NCBI RefSeq assembly: GCF_024713945.1 | Contig: NC_134677.1 | Location: 5,583,001 to 5,647,000, forward strand | Direction of reading: 5' to 3' | Length of the DNA: 64,000 bases | Origin: Dermatophagoides farinae | Taxonomy: Eukaryota > Arthropoda > Arachnida > Sarcoptiformes > Pyroglyphidae | Shown here: positions 52,535 through 64,000 of the stretch, piece after piece | How the letters are laid out: each line of letters begins with the position of its first letter | Numbering within the stretch: the stretch's first letter is position 1 | Made by a program: the position numbers and the translations under genes | The notes under the pieces: model-generated | The model's input: only the letters and a program-made list of their open reading frames with translations | The model's database searches: none | Told to the model about the DNA's origin: nothing

Positions 52535-53493
52535 ATTCTCGCAATCGTCCAGTTTCTTCTTCAGTGATGTGATTTCATCTAGAAATTTCTTTTGGTCATT
52601 CTGCTCTATAGATTCTCTCTTATCAACACGTACAATATCTTCAAAAGTTTGCCCATCTATCAACAATTTCAAACCATAATCATCCAGGATATATTCTAAA
52701 TATGTTGTATATTCTTGTTTCGATAATTGATTCTTCGAGTGTAAAGAATCGATTAAATTCCATTCAATCTGACCTATCGGATCTAGATGTGAATAAACAG
52801 TTCCTAAATCTTGAAAAAGTTCATTAGAAAATTGGTTCATAGAATATATTAATAATCAAGTTACCACAAAATAGTTGTGATTTCATCTTTATAAGGTAAA
52901 TACATTGATGTATTTCGGTTACGTTGCTAATCCATAACAAATCTTTAGATTCTCCTGCCAATTGGCATTCAAATTTAAGGACAACTTGTCTTTGAAATCC
53001 AACCATACATTCATCTCCATTGATATAGTGAAGAAAATCAAAATTTTCACTCGAAACATACCATTGCTTCCATATACCGAGTATAGCATGAAACGAATGA
53101 TAATAATATTTTGATTTTTCATGCTGGGTTATGTTACGAAACATACAAACACGATAATAATATTTAGAATCTTCATAAATACAGCATTCATCCAATAATT
53201 CTCTCAGAATTTCCGGTCCTATAAAATTTCTTGGCTGCAATTCAATGCTAGCATTCACATCTGTTCGATGACGTTGATTCAATAAATTTTCATCGATATG
53301 TTTGAAATCAAGATGTCTTCATACAAAACACAATCGTTAATCAATATGCCGAATAAATTCAATAATACGTCGCTTACCCATGGAAATTATTAACGGATGA
53401 ATGGGCAATCTTGACCTGCGTTTTCTTACAATAGCAGGTCATTATCCATAACCATATGAAAATGAAAATTTTTAACCACAACATGTTCATCAT
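52502..53493 (-). CDS. GNPTG: GlcNAc-1-phosphotransferase gamma subunit
   Basis: Three exons on the minus strand: 53493..53378, 53316..52865 and 52809..52502; 291 aa (human 305). Exon 1 gives a signal peptide (MMNMLWLKIFIFIWLW) from tandem ATGs at 53493. The mannose-6-phosphate-receptor-homology region is strongly conserved: YRVCMFRNITQHEKSKYYYH, ILGIWKQWYV, INGDECMVGFQRQV, ECQLAG and VTEIHQCIYLIKMKSQLFC. After a 55-nt intron the dimerisation part follows (IEWNLIDSLHSKNQLSKQEY, YILDDYGLKLLIDG). A coiled-coil end matches human GNPTG in position. GNPTG binds the alpha/beta subunits in the Golgi and helps select lysosomal hydrolases for mannose-6-phosphate tagging. The stop lies inside the ERCC1 coding end. 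Confidence 0.93.
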
Positions 53494-53586
53494 TTGATCG
53501 ATTTGATAGTTTGTTTAACATTGCTGCAGTCATTTTTGTATTTATTATCAAAAATAGAAAATGTGATAACATACGATAAGATGACT

Positions 53587-54612
53587 CTATAATTTTGATT
53601 TCAATTTCGATTTATGATTAAGCGATTCGAATACTAGACGAGTAGCCTCTATAGCTGTTCCCCATGATAATGTGATACCATGAGCCCCATGACCATAATT
53701 ATGAACAATATCGTTGCCGATTCCATTGGGTAATAGATGATATTCATGTTCAACTCGTACTGGTTGGCGATGTGGCCGTAATCCGACCCATTCGAATGCG
53801 ATTTCAGCTTTCTGTAGGCTAGGTACCATTTCCGTGCATCGTTTCCAAATGGAAAAACTATCTAATTTACTTATAGCCATGTTGCTTGATCCGAATTCTT
53901 TGATTCCACCTACGGTAACGTAATCTCGTCCAGGAAGAACATAAGCACCATCGGCAAAGTAAAAATGTTTAATCCATGGTGCAATTACCTTGAATGCCTG
54001 GCCTCTAACTGGAATCAAACGAAAATCATCGGCAAGTTTTGCCGCTTGTAATCCGGTACAATTCACAATCACATCATAGTCGGATAATTCATCAAACGAA
54101 TCGATATGGCGTTCTACAAAAGTACCACCTGAAGTTTCAATTTTCCGTTGCATATAAGGCAAATAATGTCGAGGATCAGTAATGATACTTGTCCAAGTTA
54201 TACCGTATTTGAATTGTTCAGGAAAAAGTCTCCACCGTTCATCATCTGACATTACTTTCACTGAATTGGTTAATTTGGCCACCAATTCATTTTGCATACT
54301 TTCAGCGGAATAAGTACTGAGTTGATAACCCGAAATAAAACTATTGCCAGATTCTGGTTCATTAGAAGCAAGGAATGAATAATGCTGATAACTATCATTA
54401 GCCCATTGCTCAATCGATTGTCGATCACGGCCAATATTGATTTCAGGACGGAAAAAACCACCGGCTCCAAAACTAAGAGTTTTATCCAGAAATTTATCAG
54501 CAACAATAGTAACTCTAACCGACGGGATTGTTTGCAAGATATTCAAAGCCGACGATAAACCCACAACTCCGGCACCGATTACACAAACTTCGGCTTTTGA
54601 TCCCCGAAACAT
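53587..54612 (-). CDS. D-amino-acid / D-aspartate oxidase, peroxisomal
   Basis: A single exon of 341 aa, equal to the family length. The N-terminal FAD-binding motif is VCVIGAGVVGLSSAL. Further landmarks are GAGGFFRPE, YDVIVNCTGLQAAKLADD, IPVRGQAFKV, YVLPGRDYVTVGGIKEFGS, WVGLRPHRQPVRVE and HNYGHGAHGITLSWGTA. The protein ends in KSKLKSKL, so its last three residues SKL form a textbook PTS1 signal for peroxisomal import. These enzymes oxidatively deaminate D-amino acids, making 2-oxo acid, ammonia and H2O2. I chose ATG 54612; an in-frame TTG 12 nt upstream is not a likely start. Acidic versus neutral D-amino-acid preference cannot be settled by eye. The gene lies just upstream of GNPTG on the same strand, 93 bp apart. 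Confidence 0.92.
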   Translation of the reverse strand: MFRGSKAEVCVIGAGVVGLSSALNILQTIPSVRVTIVADKFLDKTLSFGAGGFFRPEINIGRDRQSIEQWANDSYQHYSFLASNEPESGNSFISGYQLSTYSAESMQNELVAKLTNSVKVMSDDERWRLFPEQFKYGITWTSIITDPRHYLPYMQRKIETSGGTFVERHIDSFDELSDYDVIVNCTGLQAAKLADDFRLIPVRGQAFKVIAPWIKHFYFADGAYVLPGRDYVTVGGIKEFGSSNMAISKLDSFSIWKRCTEMVPSLQKAEIAFEWVGLRPHRQPVRVEHEYHLLPNGIGNDIVHNYGHGAHGITLSWGTAIEATRLVFESLNHKSKLKSKL

Positions 54613-54753
54613 TCTTGTCAACAATGTGGATCATAAGTTAAAGCTTATAAAAATTGAGAAACGGCGTATCAAAACAAAATGCGAACATTTTTATACACGC
54701 GCATGCGATTGAAGCTGTTTTATTAATCACAAATTTTTAATTTTATCACTTGT

Positions 54754-56575
54754 TCAATGTTTAAGTTTGATTATTTCCACATTCGTATATTGATATAAAG
54801 AACCGCTATAATCTTTTTCATTTTTAAACGGTTCAAACATGATTCGTGCAATTGTATTTTTTATTATTTTACCTGGATTTATAACGATAGTTCCATTGAT
54901 GTTCTGAAACAGAGCGTAAATATTATTGTCACATATAAACGAGTTTAATTATCAACATATCATTAAACTTACGTAAACAAATGGCCGAAGCATTGAAGGT
55001 ATAACAAGGATATGTGGGGTGACAACCATTGATAAATGATGATACAATGGGTATTCCATATTGACACTTTGATCAGGTGGCAATAATGGATAGAAATGAC
55101 GATGTGAGATAATGTGCCCACACAAACGTTCAAGTCGTTCTGATTGAATTTTCGTGTTTGTCGATTTGATGCTGTATATAAAGGTAAAAAATTATTTTTG
55201 AGAATAATTGTTATTGCAATGAAAAACACTAACTTGTTAATTTCTTTTCGACTTAAATGTAACAGAATATCCGTTGATGTAACACCGAAGGATATGCCAC
55301 CGATGTTTAATAATGCTGGATTCGAATAAGATCTTACATTTGAATATTCCTTAGCGAATTTGTTTTCCATAGGATACATCGGATAAACATTTGCTTGGCC
55401 CAATTCATTAGATGAAGGTATGATTACAATTTTCGTATGTATCGATCGGCTTTCAATTATATCCATCAATGCACGAATCTGATGCTGAATTAATCGTTCC
55501 AAACTCCATTGATATGGGTAGGAATTATCCACCAACGTATCTTGCAGGGACCATTTTTGAATTGCATCCAATTGTGATTCATCGAAAAATGGACCGAACA
55601 AAAGCAAAACATCCGGATTATATTTTTTAAGATAATCAGCAATTGCTTGCATGTAGCTCGTATCAGTTGGATCATTTTTTTTATTAGAATGAGGATCAAA
55701 TTTCACGAAAGACCCACAAGCACAAATGATATTGAATGAATGTTGGCCCAGTAACACCGGTGGACATTTCAGTGGGAAATCGGGCACAATAAATTTAGCA
55801 TAATCGATAAATTTTGTTACACTGATATAGTTGCCGGTGAAATTTTGTCCTTTCAAAATGACAATCTTGCCAGGAAATAAAGAAAAATCTAATTCACCAT
55901 TTTCATTTGGTGAATTCTTGAAAAGTGATAAATCTAATGGAATGATTTCGCCACGATTCAATGAAAAAGGACCTTCAAGTTGTATAATCTGAGGGTTTAA
56001 TTGGCCATTCGTCATACCGTAGCGTATTCGGCCAGCATACAATGTTTCAACAACGGTTTTAGTTTTCAGTCGAGTGGTCAATGAATCTTCATCGGCTATA
56101 TCTTTTATTAAGCTCTGATCTGCATTCGAATCGGTGTCGTTTTCTTGACAAAAATTTTTCAATTCAAATATGAAATTATCCAAATGATCATTGAGTGCTT
56201 CATTGGACTCGAGAAATTTAGATGACATAAATTTGAATGGTTCTTTTAAAGCAATCGTTGGCGTCATATAATTAAGATCAAAATCGGACTTTACTTTTTG
56301 ACACATCCATTCTTTATCATTCAAAGAATTGCCAAAGTATAGAATGATTCGCGATAATTCTGGAATATCAAATCTATGAAGTGAAATAATAATGATTAAA
56401 AAAATATAACTGATAAAAAGAATCTTTTCAGTCAAATATCATTGACTTACAAATAATCATCTTTCATGTCATCATTGTCGAAATAATCATCATGTTTTGC
56501 ATTCGATTCAACATAATCTTGATCAATTGATGGCTCATCTACTTCAACTTCAAGATTGTTTTCCTCAAAATCCAT
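54754..56575 (-). CDS. POLA2: DNA polymerase alpha subunit B
   Basis: Four exons on the minus strand: 56575..56451, 56373..55234, 55171..54973 and 54903..54754; 537 aa (human 598). The first exon encodes an acidic start (MDFEENNLEVEVDEP), so the N-terminal helical domain of larger orthologues is mostly missing. The OB and inactive phosphoesterase regions are recognisable: YAGRIRYGMTNGQLN, FPGKIVILKGQN, PDVLLLFGPFFDESQLDAI, IIPSSNELGQANVYP, LLNIGGISFGVTSTDILLHL, ISHRHFYPLLPPD, HILVIPSMLRPFVY and TIVINPGKIIKNTIARIMFE. POLA2 tethers and assembles the polymerase-alpha/primase complex that primes DNA synthesis. Stop-containing introns of 62-77 nt separate the exons. Confidence 0.93.
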
Positions 56576-58577
56576 TTTTATAAATTTATGAGCAAAATAT
56601 ATGCTGTGATAATTCAAAATACTAATTCAATAATAGACAGATGTTGAAACAATAAAACAAAAGCGCGCAAACAAATATATTTGTTGACACCCACATGGTC
56701 TTTTCAAATAAGCTGTGTGCTAAAAATTTAAACTTCAAATTCGAATTCATCGGAGAAATATATCCACAATAATTGTAGTACAATTTAAAATTATCGTCCA
56801 AATTCGATCAAAATCGAAAATCATTTGGTGCATACAGACAAACAAGCAAATAGATTCATCCAAAATGATTGATTATGTTCGAACATTGTCGTTAAACCTT
56901 GAATATATTGCTGAGGCTAACGAGAAGATTTATAACTATACGATGAACAAGGATCAATGTCCATCCACACCATCATAGTAGGGATGATCATGAATTACAA
57001 GAATGACTATAATACTAATTATAATCTATGAAATAAAAACTAATAAATCTGCACGATGATTATTCATCATCATCATCATCATGTTAATCATCATCATCAT
57101 TGGTATTAATTTGATTGTTATTCGAGATCGTAAATATATTGAATTTAACGCAAATCGAAATAATAATAATATAATTCAAACTCAACGAATCATCATCGTA
57201 CGAAAATCGAACACTAAGAAAAAATGAACGAGAGCAAATTCGAGAGGATCAATGAAAAGCCAAAGCGTTCATGGATCCATGATGACGATCTTTCGTTGAT
57301 GACGATTATTAGCTGGATGGCCAAAATGGCGGTCACATGTGGGAACACACTCATAGAAGAGTGTGTGTTTATATATATAATAATAATGATGGAACAACAA
57401 CAAGGCAATATAATATGGAGGCCATTACTCACCATCATAACATCATGATGATGATTATGATGAAAATGAAACGACAAACGAGTTACTTCCGAGTTTTCTT
57501 TTTCAACAGCATCATCATCATCAACATTAATATCGAAAAGTCAATTTATGTGTGTGTGTGTGTGTGTATGTATATCTTCGTGTTGCCTTGTCATCGAGCT
57601 AGCAATGGCCGCCAAACATTTATTTGATAGCACCATGAACATTTTGAATACACCATTAGAAAATCATTGAATATCATTCATTGATCGAATAGCAGAATCA
57701 TGATTTTATTTATGCTAAACCAATGTTGTGAAAATGATGAAAAAATTCCCATATAATTAATATATGTTATAACTAAAATTTTTTACCTTCAATTTTTTTT
57801 ATTCATTCATCATTTAATTAAATTTTATCGACATTTCATTATTATATTTTGTTATTTATTCATGAAAACAAAATGATGTTTGTTGTTGTTGTGGTCGTCG
57901 TCGTTTTTTTTTCTTATAAAAATAAAATTGCAATTTATTATTTTTTCAAAAAAAAAATATTTTATATATCATTGAAAAGGACAATTAGTAAATTGAAAAA
58001 ATATTATTATCAATTCATCCTTAGTTCAGATCGATTATAAGAATATAGAATTTTTTCCCCTATATAGAAAGAATTAATTTATACGAATGCAATATTAAAA
58101 CATTCATGTAATTAATTCTTTTTTTTTTAATAATAAAATAGATTTTTTTTTTTTTTGGTTGTAAATTGGAAGATGTGATTGTGTGTGTGTGTGTGTGTGG
58201 CAAAGAAAAAATTGTATTGTAAAACATTTCTTAGAATAAAATATAGCTCGATCGATTCGGATGATGGTAGGACGAAATGGGTGTTGTTGATACATTTATA
58301 TATTTACACACATACACACACACACACACACACGCAAGTATTGATGATGGCGAGATGCAATCGTAAATGATGATAATGATGATCAAGATGATGATGATGA
58401 TAATGATAATGATAATAATGATGACAAGTTGGTTTTATATAGTCAGTTTTTTTACAAATATTAAAAAATGTTTTATACAAGAGAAACAAAAAAGAATACA
58501 ATTCAAAGATCAGAGTTTTCGGTGGAGAACAAAAAAGAATTGTAAGACCATCACACCATTCATTTTTCCTTTCGATA
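56576..58577. other. Low-complexity spacer
   Basis: The stretch contains (GT)n at 57549-57567 and 58181-58199, (CA)n at 58305-58333, and (CAT/ATG)n runs. An 8-bp hairpin, CACACTC-like (57345-57352 against 57359-57366), is present. A 74-codon frame at 57224 has no family resemblance. Part of this is probably the 3' UTR of the minus-strand gene that begins at 58578. Confidence 0.5.
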
Positions 58578-59221
58578 TTATTTTTTACGTCCACCATCAA
58601 TGTATCCATTCTTCCACGAATGATGATGATGATGATGATGACGCGTTGATGATGTATTTGTCGTAGTCGAATTTGTCGTTGTTGATGATAAATTGGAATT
58701 GTTTCTTGTCAAAGAGGTAAAACGATGTGAATGATGTGATGAAGAATTGGATGATGACGATGAATGGCTATTATGATTACGATGATGATGATGATGATGA
58801 CGATCTAGATTATTATTCTGCGATATTGACGATCCATTTCCACTACTGCCACCACCACCACCGCCCGCCGATGAAGAACCCCGTAATAATCGATCGAATT
58901 GACTGGATGGGAATTCGATACGCGGAAGTAGCGGTGAATCATCATGATAATGATCATGATATGATGGATAATGATGACGATTATTGTAATGATGATTATG
59001 ATGATGGTGACCGATTGTCATCGTAATATTTGAATGCTGTTCGTGATGATGGTAGCGGTCGTATGGTTGATGATGAGTAAAAGAATTTATATGATTTCGA
59101 TGTCGATGATGATGATGATGATGATGATGATGGCTCTTGTCCTCAGCAATACGATTGTTGCTGTGGATCAACAATTTTCCTATTGACGAACAGCATTCGT
59201 CCACACGATCATCGATTTCAC
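58578..59221 (-). CDS. His-rich terminal exon of an unidentified gene
   Basis: A 644-nt open stretch on the minus strand begins at an AG acceptor (59222-59223) and ends in a stop. It has no ATG near its start, so it is an internal-to-terminal exon; the first two bases complete a codon from the exon before. It opens with a conserved-looking segment, EIDDRVDECCSSIGKLLIHS, then becomes His/Ser/Asn/Gly-rich with runs of up to nine His and six Gly, plus one ordered island (SPLLPRIEFPSSQFDRLL). It ends KNGYIDGGRKK. I do not recognise the family. Upstream exons should lie further right, perhaps beyond the window. A pure repeat-derived frame is the alternative, but the acceptor and the non-repetitive start argue for a real exon. 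Confidence 0.5.
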
Positions 59222-62200
59222 CTATTTAAAAATAGTATCAAATTTACTTGTATAAATTGTTGTTGTTATAAATTTTCAATAACATCAAAAAAAAAACATT
59301 AAGTTTTGATAAAAATAAATCAAAACAATCAGAAAAAAATCGATCCTTAGAATCAAGCAATCGTAGTATGAATGGTCAAATTTTTGCTATACTTAGAAAT
59401 GTTTGTCGATTATCATTATATTGATTATAATATAATGATTATAAAAATTGAGAAATCAGAAAAAATTTGACCACGAAACAAATGATATAATTAATTTCAA
59501 TAATCGCAAATTCAATTGTTTATTATCATCGTTGTTCATAATAATAATAATTGAAATCAAATTATCAATCCAAAATCAATCTGCTATTATTATTATTATT
59601 ATCTTTTGCTTAATATTTTCAATTTGTCTTTCAAAAAATATTAATCCATACAAAAACAAAACAAAAAAAAAACAGAAACAATGACAAATAAAAAAAAAAC
59701 AAAATAAAACAGTCCATATGTTGTTCCAAATAAAATTTGGAACAAATGATTCAAACGTTGAATGAGAATTGCACGAACAATTGAAGACAAAAGAAAGAAA
59801 AAAACGGAACAAAGTTTTAATGATGATCAATAAGAACACGAGTTTCATTCAATGGTCTTACAAGATATATTCAGCCGTCAACGTTGAAACAAACAAATGA
59901 ATGAATGAAAAGAAAAAAAAAACGTGAGATAGAGCAAAGTAAAGCCAAAATTGAAATAAATATTATAAAAAAAAAATCCTAAAGAGTGAAACTTGAACCA
60001 AAAGCAAGAGCAAGAGAAAGAAAAAATGGCTTACTGTAAAAGTTTAAATTGGAATACTATTTAGTTATTAGGGAAAAAGAGACAAGTTCACACTTGAATA
60101 ACAAATGAATGCAACGGATGGATGAATGGCTGAATGAATTGAACGGGTTGAACTTAGTCACTTTGTGGTCAAATTATCATCATCATCATCATCATAATGA
60201 ATATACATGGATAATGGATCAAAAGTATAATAACATGGATAAATTTTTTGAAAAGAAAAAATTCTATATGCAAAAAAAAATCCAAACATACAAAACAAAC
60301 ATGGATTCAAAAACTTGATTCAATAGAAATAATAAAAATATAATTATATACAAACACACATACACACTCAAAAAAAAGGAGGATATCTGAATGTTTTTTT
60401 TTTTTGCTTATAAATTCCAATGCTGATCATATATTATATACAAGTAATTGCAGTTATTATTATTATTCACAAGAATAAAAAATAAAAATCGAAGATGTCT
60501 ATGATTTTTTGAATGAGAATGTAAAGTCGATTGTCAAGAATTTAAAAAAAGTAAAAAATACGATCCAAAAGTCAATTTTTTGGATCAAGTAATTGGTCAT
60601 ATTTGGTGATTATTGTGTTATATTAACAAGAAAAAAAACATCAATTCATTCATTGAATAAATGACATAATGGCATACACCGCTGTTTGTGTGCGTGTGTG
60701 TGTGTTCGCAAGAGAGAAATCCTCGTAATATGACGAAGGATCAAATCCATTTTTGATTGTTTCAAATTTGATTGTTGTTTGTCGATTATTCAAAAAAAAA
60801 AAAAAAATTCAAATAGGCCTGAAAAAAAAATTTAATAATATAATATAGAAGGAAACATTTGATTGTATAATTCAATGATGATGATGAATCTTGTATAACA
60901 TTATTATAAATTTTTTTTCCTTCATAATTTAGAATCGAATGTTCACACAGGGACATTCGTACAATGTCAACCATTGGTGAAAAAAAAAAATTGTCTTTAT
61001 CGAAGGACATTAGACAAACATCAAACATCAAACATCAACAACAATTTAGCACCACAATTGTCACGATTTTTGGTCTGTATGTGGCCATCAAAAATTTCTC
61101 ATTAAATAATCGAAGAAATCATTGATCGAATCAATTGATATATCAATGGACATCATCAATGTCGACGAAATGAATAAAAATGAATAAAGTAAAAAAAATT
61201 GTCCAATGGCTTCATATCGAATCAATATAAAAATAGAAAAAAAACCAAATTTCACCGGCAATATACAATTATTATTATAATTTTTTTTTCCTTTAGAAGA
61301 GAATTTTTCAATTTTGGCTTTTTCAATTACAGTCCAGTTATTATTAATATTCGGTAATACATGTGTTCAGGCCAGTCTCTCTCTTTCTCTCATTGTCTCA
61401 TTCATTTATTTTTTTTTTTCGGCGCGAAATCTGATTATCTATACAAGTCAGGTATCACTTTCTTTGGTTTCTCTTTTTTTTTCTTTCTCTCTAAATCTAT
61501 CTATCATTTGTATTCATCATCATCGAAAAAAAAATCAAAAGATCACTTCCTTGAATTCTCAATAAATAATGAATTTCTCTTCACAAAGCAGATTTTTCTT
61601 TTCTCAATTCAATTTTAAATGCAATGAACAAAAAAAACACAATACATGATGATTATGATGATTTTTTTTCAAATCATATTAATTGCGGTTAGATTTTTAT
61701 TGTTGTTGTTGTGTTTATATGATCATCGTTGATCAATGATTATTTATTATTATTGGATGAAGGCGACAAAATGTCATATTTTATTTTATGAGAATGATGC
61801 TAGCAACTTTTATTTTCATCTCCTTCATCTCTCTTTTCTTTCCTTTCTCTCATTAACGAAAAAACAAAATCAAAATAAGACTTTATCGTTCTTTTAAGCC
61901 ATTGTTAATGGGAGGGGAAAGAGATGAAATTATTCATTTTTGGTTGTGAAGAAAAAAAAGGAACTGAAGCCTGACTGAAAACATGGAAAAAAATTTGCAC
62001 ATAGAGAGAAGAAGACTATGTGTATTAAAAAAAATAAATAAGTAATAATACACACATGAACACATGTTGAAGTAAAATCTGTTTGAAAAAATTTGGACGT
62101 TGTTGGAGCGGTGGAGAATATGATAAAGCTTTATTTTTTTCTAGTTTTCACTTCCTACTCCTTTTCCTATAGGACACATTTGTCATCGTATAGAAAAAGA

Positions 62201-62800
62201 AGAAAAAAAAGGGAAATAGATGGCTACACAATTTTCCAGTTTTTTTACATAGTTTAAAATGTTTAAGTTATATAACACTTTATATGTTATAATAGTGATG
62301 ATAAAAATGATAATGATAACCAGAAATGATGATGATGATGATAACACCTACCAGAAGACAAATGACGTGATGATAAAGATGGATCGAAATGATTTGAAAA
62401 TGATGAAGATGGTTGTGGTTGTTGTTGTTGTACGTGAAAATTATCCGTTTTGGACGGATTTAGTTTTCGGTTCTGATTTATGGGATTCGTGGTTGCTAAT
62501 TTTTGTGATTACAGAAGAACAAGAAAAAAAAAATTCAAATATTTTTTTTTCAAATATAATGAATGAATGAATGAATGAAGTTGCTGTTTATTCATTCATT
62601 TATGGAGGTTGATGATGATTAGGACAAATGAATGACAACCAAGATGCAGATGATGATGAAGATGATTGTCACAATTTTTTTTTTGAATCATCAATGCCGC
62701 TATTAACAATAGAAATATGAAGATTATGTCCAATCATCCCCCGGTGTATGGAAATTTTCTTTTTTCATTTCGACCAGATCAGAATTTAAATAAAGAGAGT

Positions 62801-62831
<31 letters not shown>

Positions 62832-64000
62832 GTGAAACAATAATTATTAAAATTTTGATTGATTGATTAATCGATCTATTGTTGTAGGCAAACTGATTGT
62901 AACTAAACAAAATCTGGTATACAAGAGAAAAAGTAAAGAATATAATTTAAAAAAAAGAGACAGAGCTTTATTGTGATCTATCTATTAGGATAAATCTGAA
63001 TATATATTAATTTTAAATGGATAAATAAAAAAAAAAATCTAGACCTAGATTGATAGTGGTGGCACGGCTATGAATTTCATTTATTGTATTAAATATTTGT
63101 TGCTTGAGAAAATAGATGTTTTCATTATATATAACCAATAGCAGACTATATTATTACGAGATCATTGAGCGAACATGAACAATGTGGGTGGATATGATGA
63201 TGAATGGCTACAAGAATTAATGGTTTAAATGAATGATATCAGGTGATGTTTAATTTCGATCCAATTGAATGGATCGATAATAGATAAATTTCACACTTAT
63301 TCGTTTGCATTAAATGTCTAGTTTTTCTTGTTTTTTGAATTGATGAAGTAATTATTAATTTCTTATAATTAATAATGTTATGATGGTGATAATTATAATT
63401 AACATTAAATTGCTTAAATTGTTGTGGATAATTATGATGATTTGAGATTCTTATGGTAAACATTTAGAGACAATGATCAATGTAGTTGATTTAAATTATA
63501 TATTAAGATGAATTGATTTTAGAATCGAATAGTCGGATCGTTGAAATGAATTTATCACTGTTGGTATAAAGGAAGTAAGGAAAAAAAGAAAGACAAAAGA
63601 ATCCAATCATTATCGAATCGAATTCTCAAAAAGCACGCACATGCACAAACACACACACACACACACCGTTGACGTACCGGCTATTCCTGAGATTTCAAAT
63701 TTTAAATCATTTCCTGGTCATGATTCGACTATTTGTAATATTGCTGCATATCACACGGATATTTGGCTGAAACAAATTAATTATTGGATTTAAAATAATA
63801 TCGTTGTTGTTGTTGTTGTTGTTATTATTGAAGATGGTGAATAAGATCTGATTATTTGAAAAAAATTCTACAAACTAAAATAATTATTTACTTTCAATCG
63901 ATAATAATGATGCTCAACAGCCACACCTACTTGCTCGACTTGGTCGCGACAGCTGGTCGCGATAACGACAAAACTCCACACACACACACAAACACGCACA
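59222..64000. other. Intron-like low-complexity DNA to the right edge
   Basis: A/T runs, (GA)n at 62806-62828 and (CA)n at 63648-63666 dominate. A possible minus-strand micro-exon at 63713..63678 is discussed as a finding. Near the edge, a minus-strand frame ending at 63892 before GTAAAT reads RDQVEQVGVAVEHHYYRLK, but its phase does not fit that micro-exon. Nothing else is supported. Most of this is likely intron of the gene ending at 58578. Confidence 0.4.

Noticed and set aside
57224-57448. 74-codon frame between POLA2 and the His-rich exon
   Set aside because: Reads into a microsatellite-derived hydrophobic stretch; no homology and no clear gene structure.
58727-59026. Plus-strand Asp-rich frame opposite the His-rich exon
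   Set aside because: It is the complementary translation of the same CAT/ATG repeats.

Overview
This window is nuclear DNA of a small-genome arthropod, most likely an acariform (astigmatid, house-dust-mite-like) mite. The evidence is an A+T-rich base composition, introns of mostly 45-90 nt with GT..AG ends, animal-type gene content, and abundant (CAT/ATG)n, (CA)n and (GA)n tracts that inside exons become His, Asn, Ser and Gln runs. The species call is inference; no taxon-specific marker such as rRNA or mtDNA is present.

Layout. The left block (1-19.8 kb) is gene-dense: a partial coiled-coil gene leaving the left edge (-), SEL1L/Hrd3 ERAD adaptor (+), enolase-phosphatase ENOPH1 (+), a shortened STAT (+), RIC1 Rab6-GEF subunit (+), fukutin (-), a small RING-CH membrane protein (+), and the FG nucleoporin NUP214 (+). 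From 19.8 to 39.5 kb the sequence is gene-poor. It holds one intronless SoxC gene (31.4-33.1 kb) in long microsatellite-rich non-coding flanks, and a complete-looking non-autonomous hAT DNA transposon (36220-37861). That element has an exact 8-bp target duplication and two large head-to-head inverted tandem arrays inside.

From 39.5 to 56.6 kb it is dense again: CYRI/FAM49 (+), the 37-residue OST4 (+), LMBR1-like membrane protein (+), BTBD1/2-like BTB-BACK-PHR protein (+), asteroid/ASTE1 nuclease-like protein (-), TOMM20 (-), ERCC1 (+), GNPTG (-), a D-amino-acid/D-aspartate oxidase with a peroxisomal C-terminus (-) and POLA2 (-). The final 7.4 kb is low-complexity DNA with the His-rich last exon of an unidentified minus-strand gene that probably continues past the right edge.

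The genes are housekeeping or developmental and do not form an operon or pathway cluster. Several act on secretory-pathway glycoproteins (SEL1L, OST4, fukutin, GNPTG), but I see no reason to treat that as more than chance. Gene packing is tight: two divergent pairs with short shared upstream regions (FKTN/RING-CH, TOMM20/ERCC1), several convergent pairs, and one antisense overlap of coding ends (ERCC1/GNPTG). All exon structures were inferred by eye from splice consensus, reading-frame continuity and family resemblance, without transcript data. The most unusual items are the fold-back hAT element, the STAT with no room for an N-terminal domain, the RIC1 whose C-terminal third is replaced by low complexity, and a stop-free 57-nt intron in the BTBD gene.
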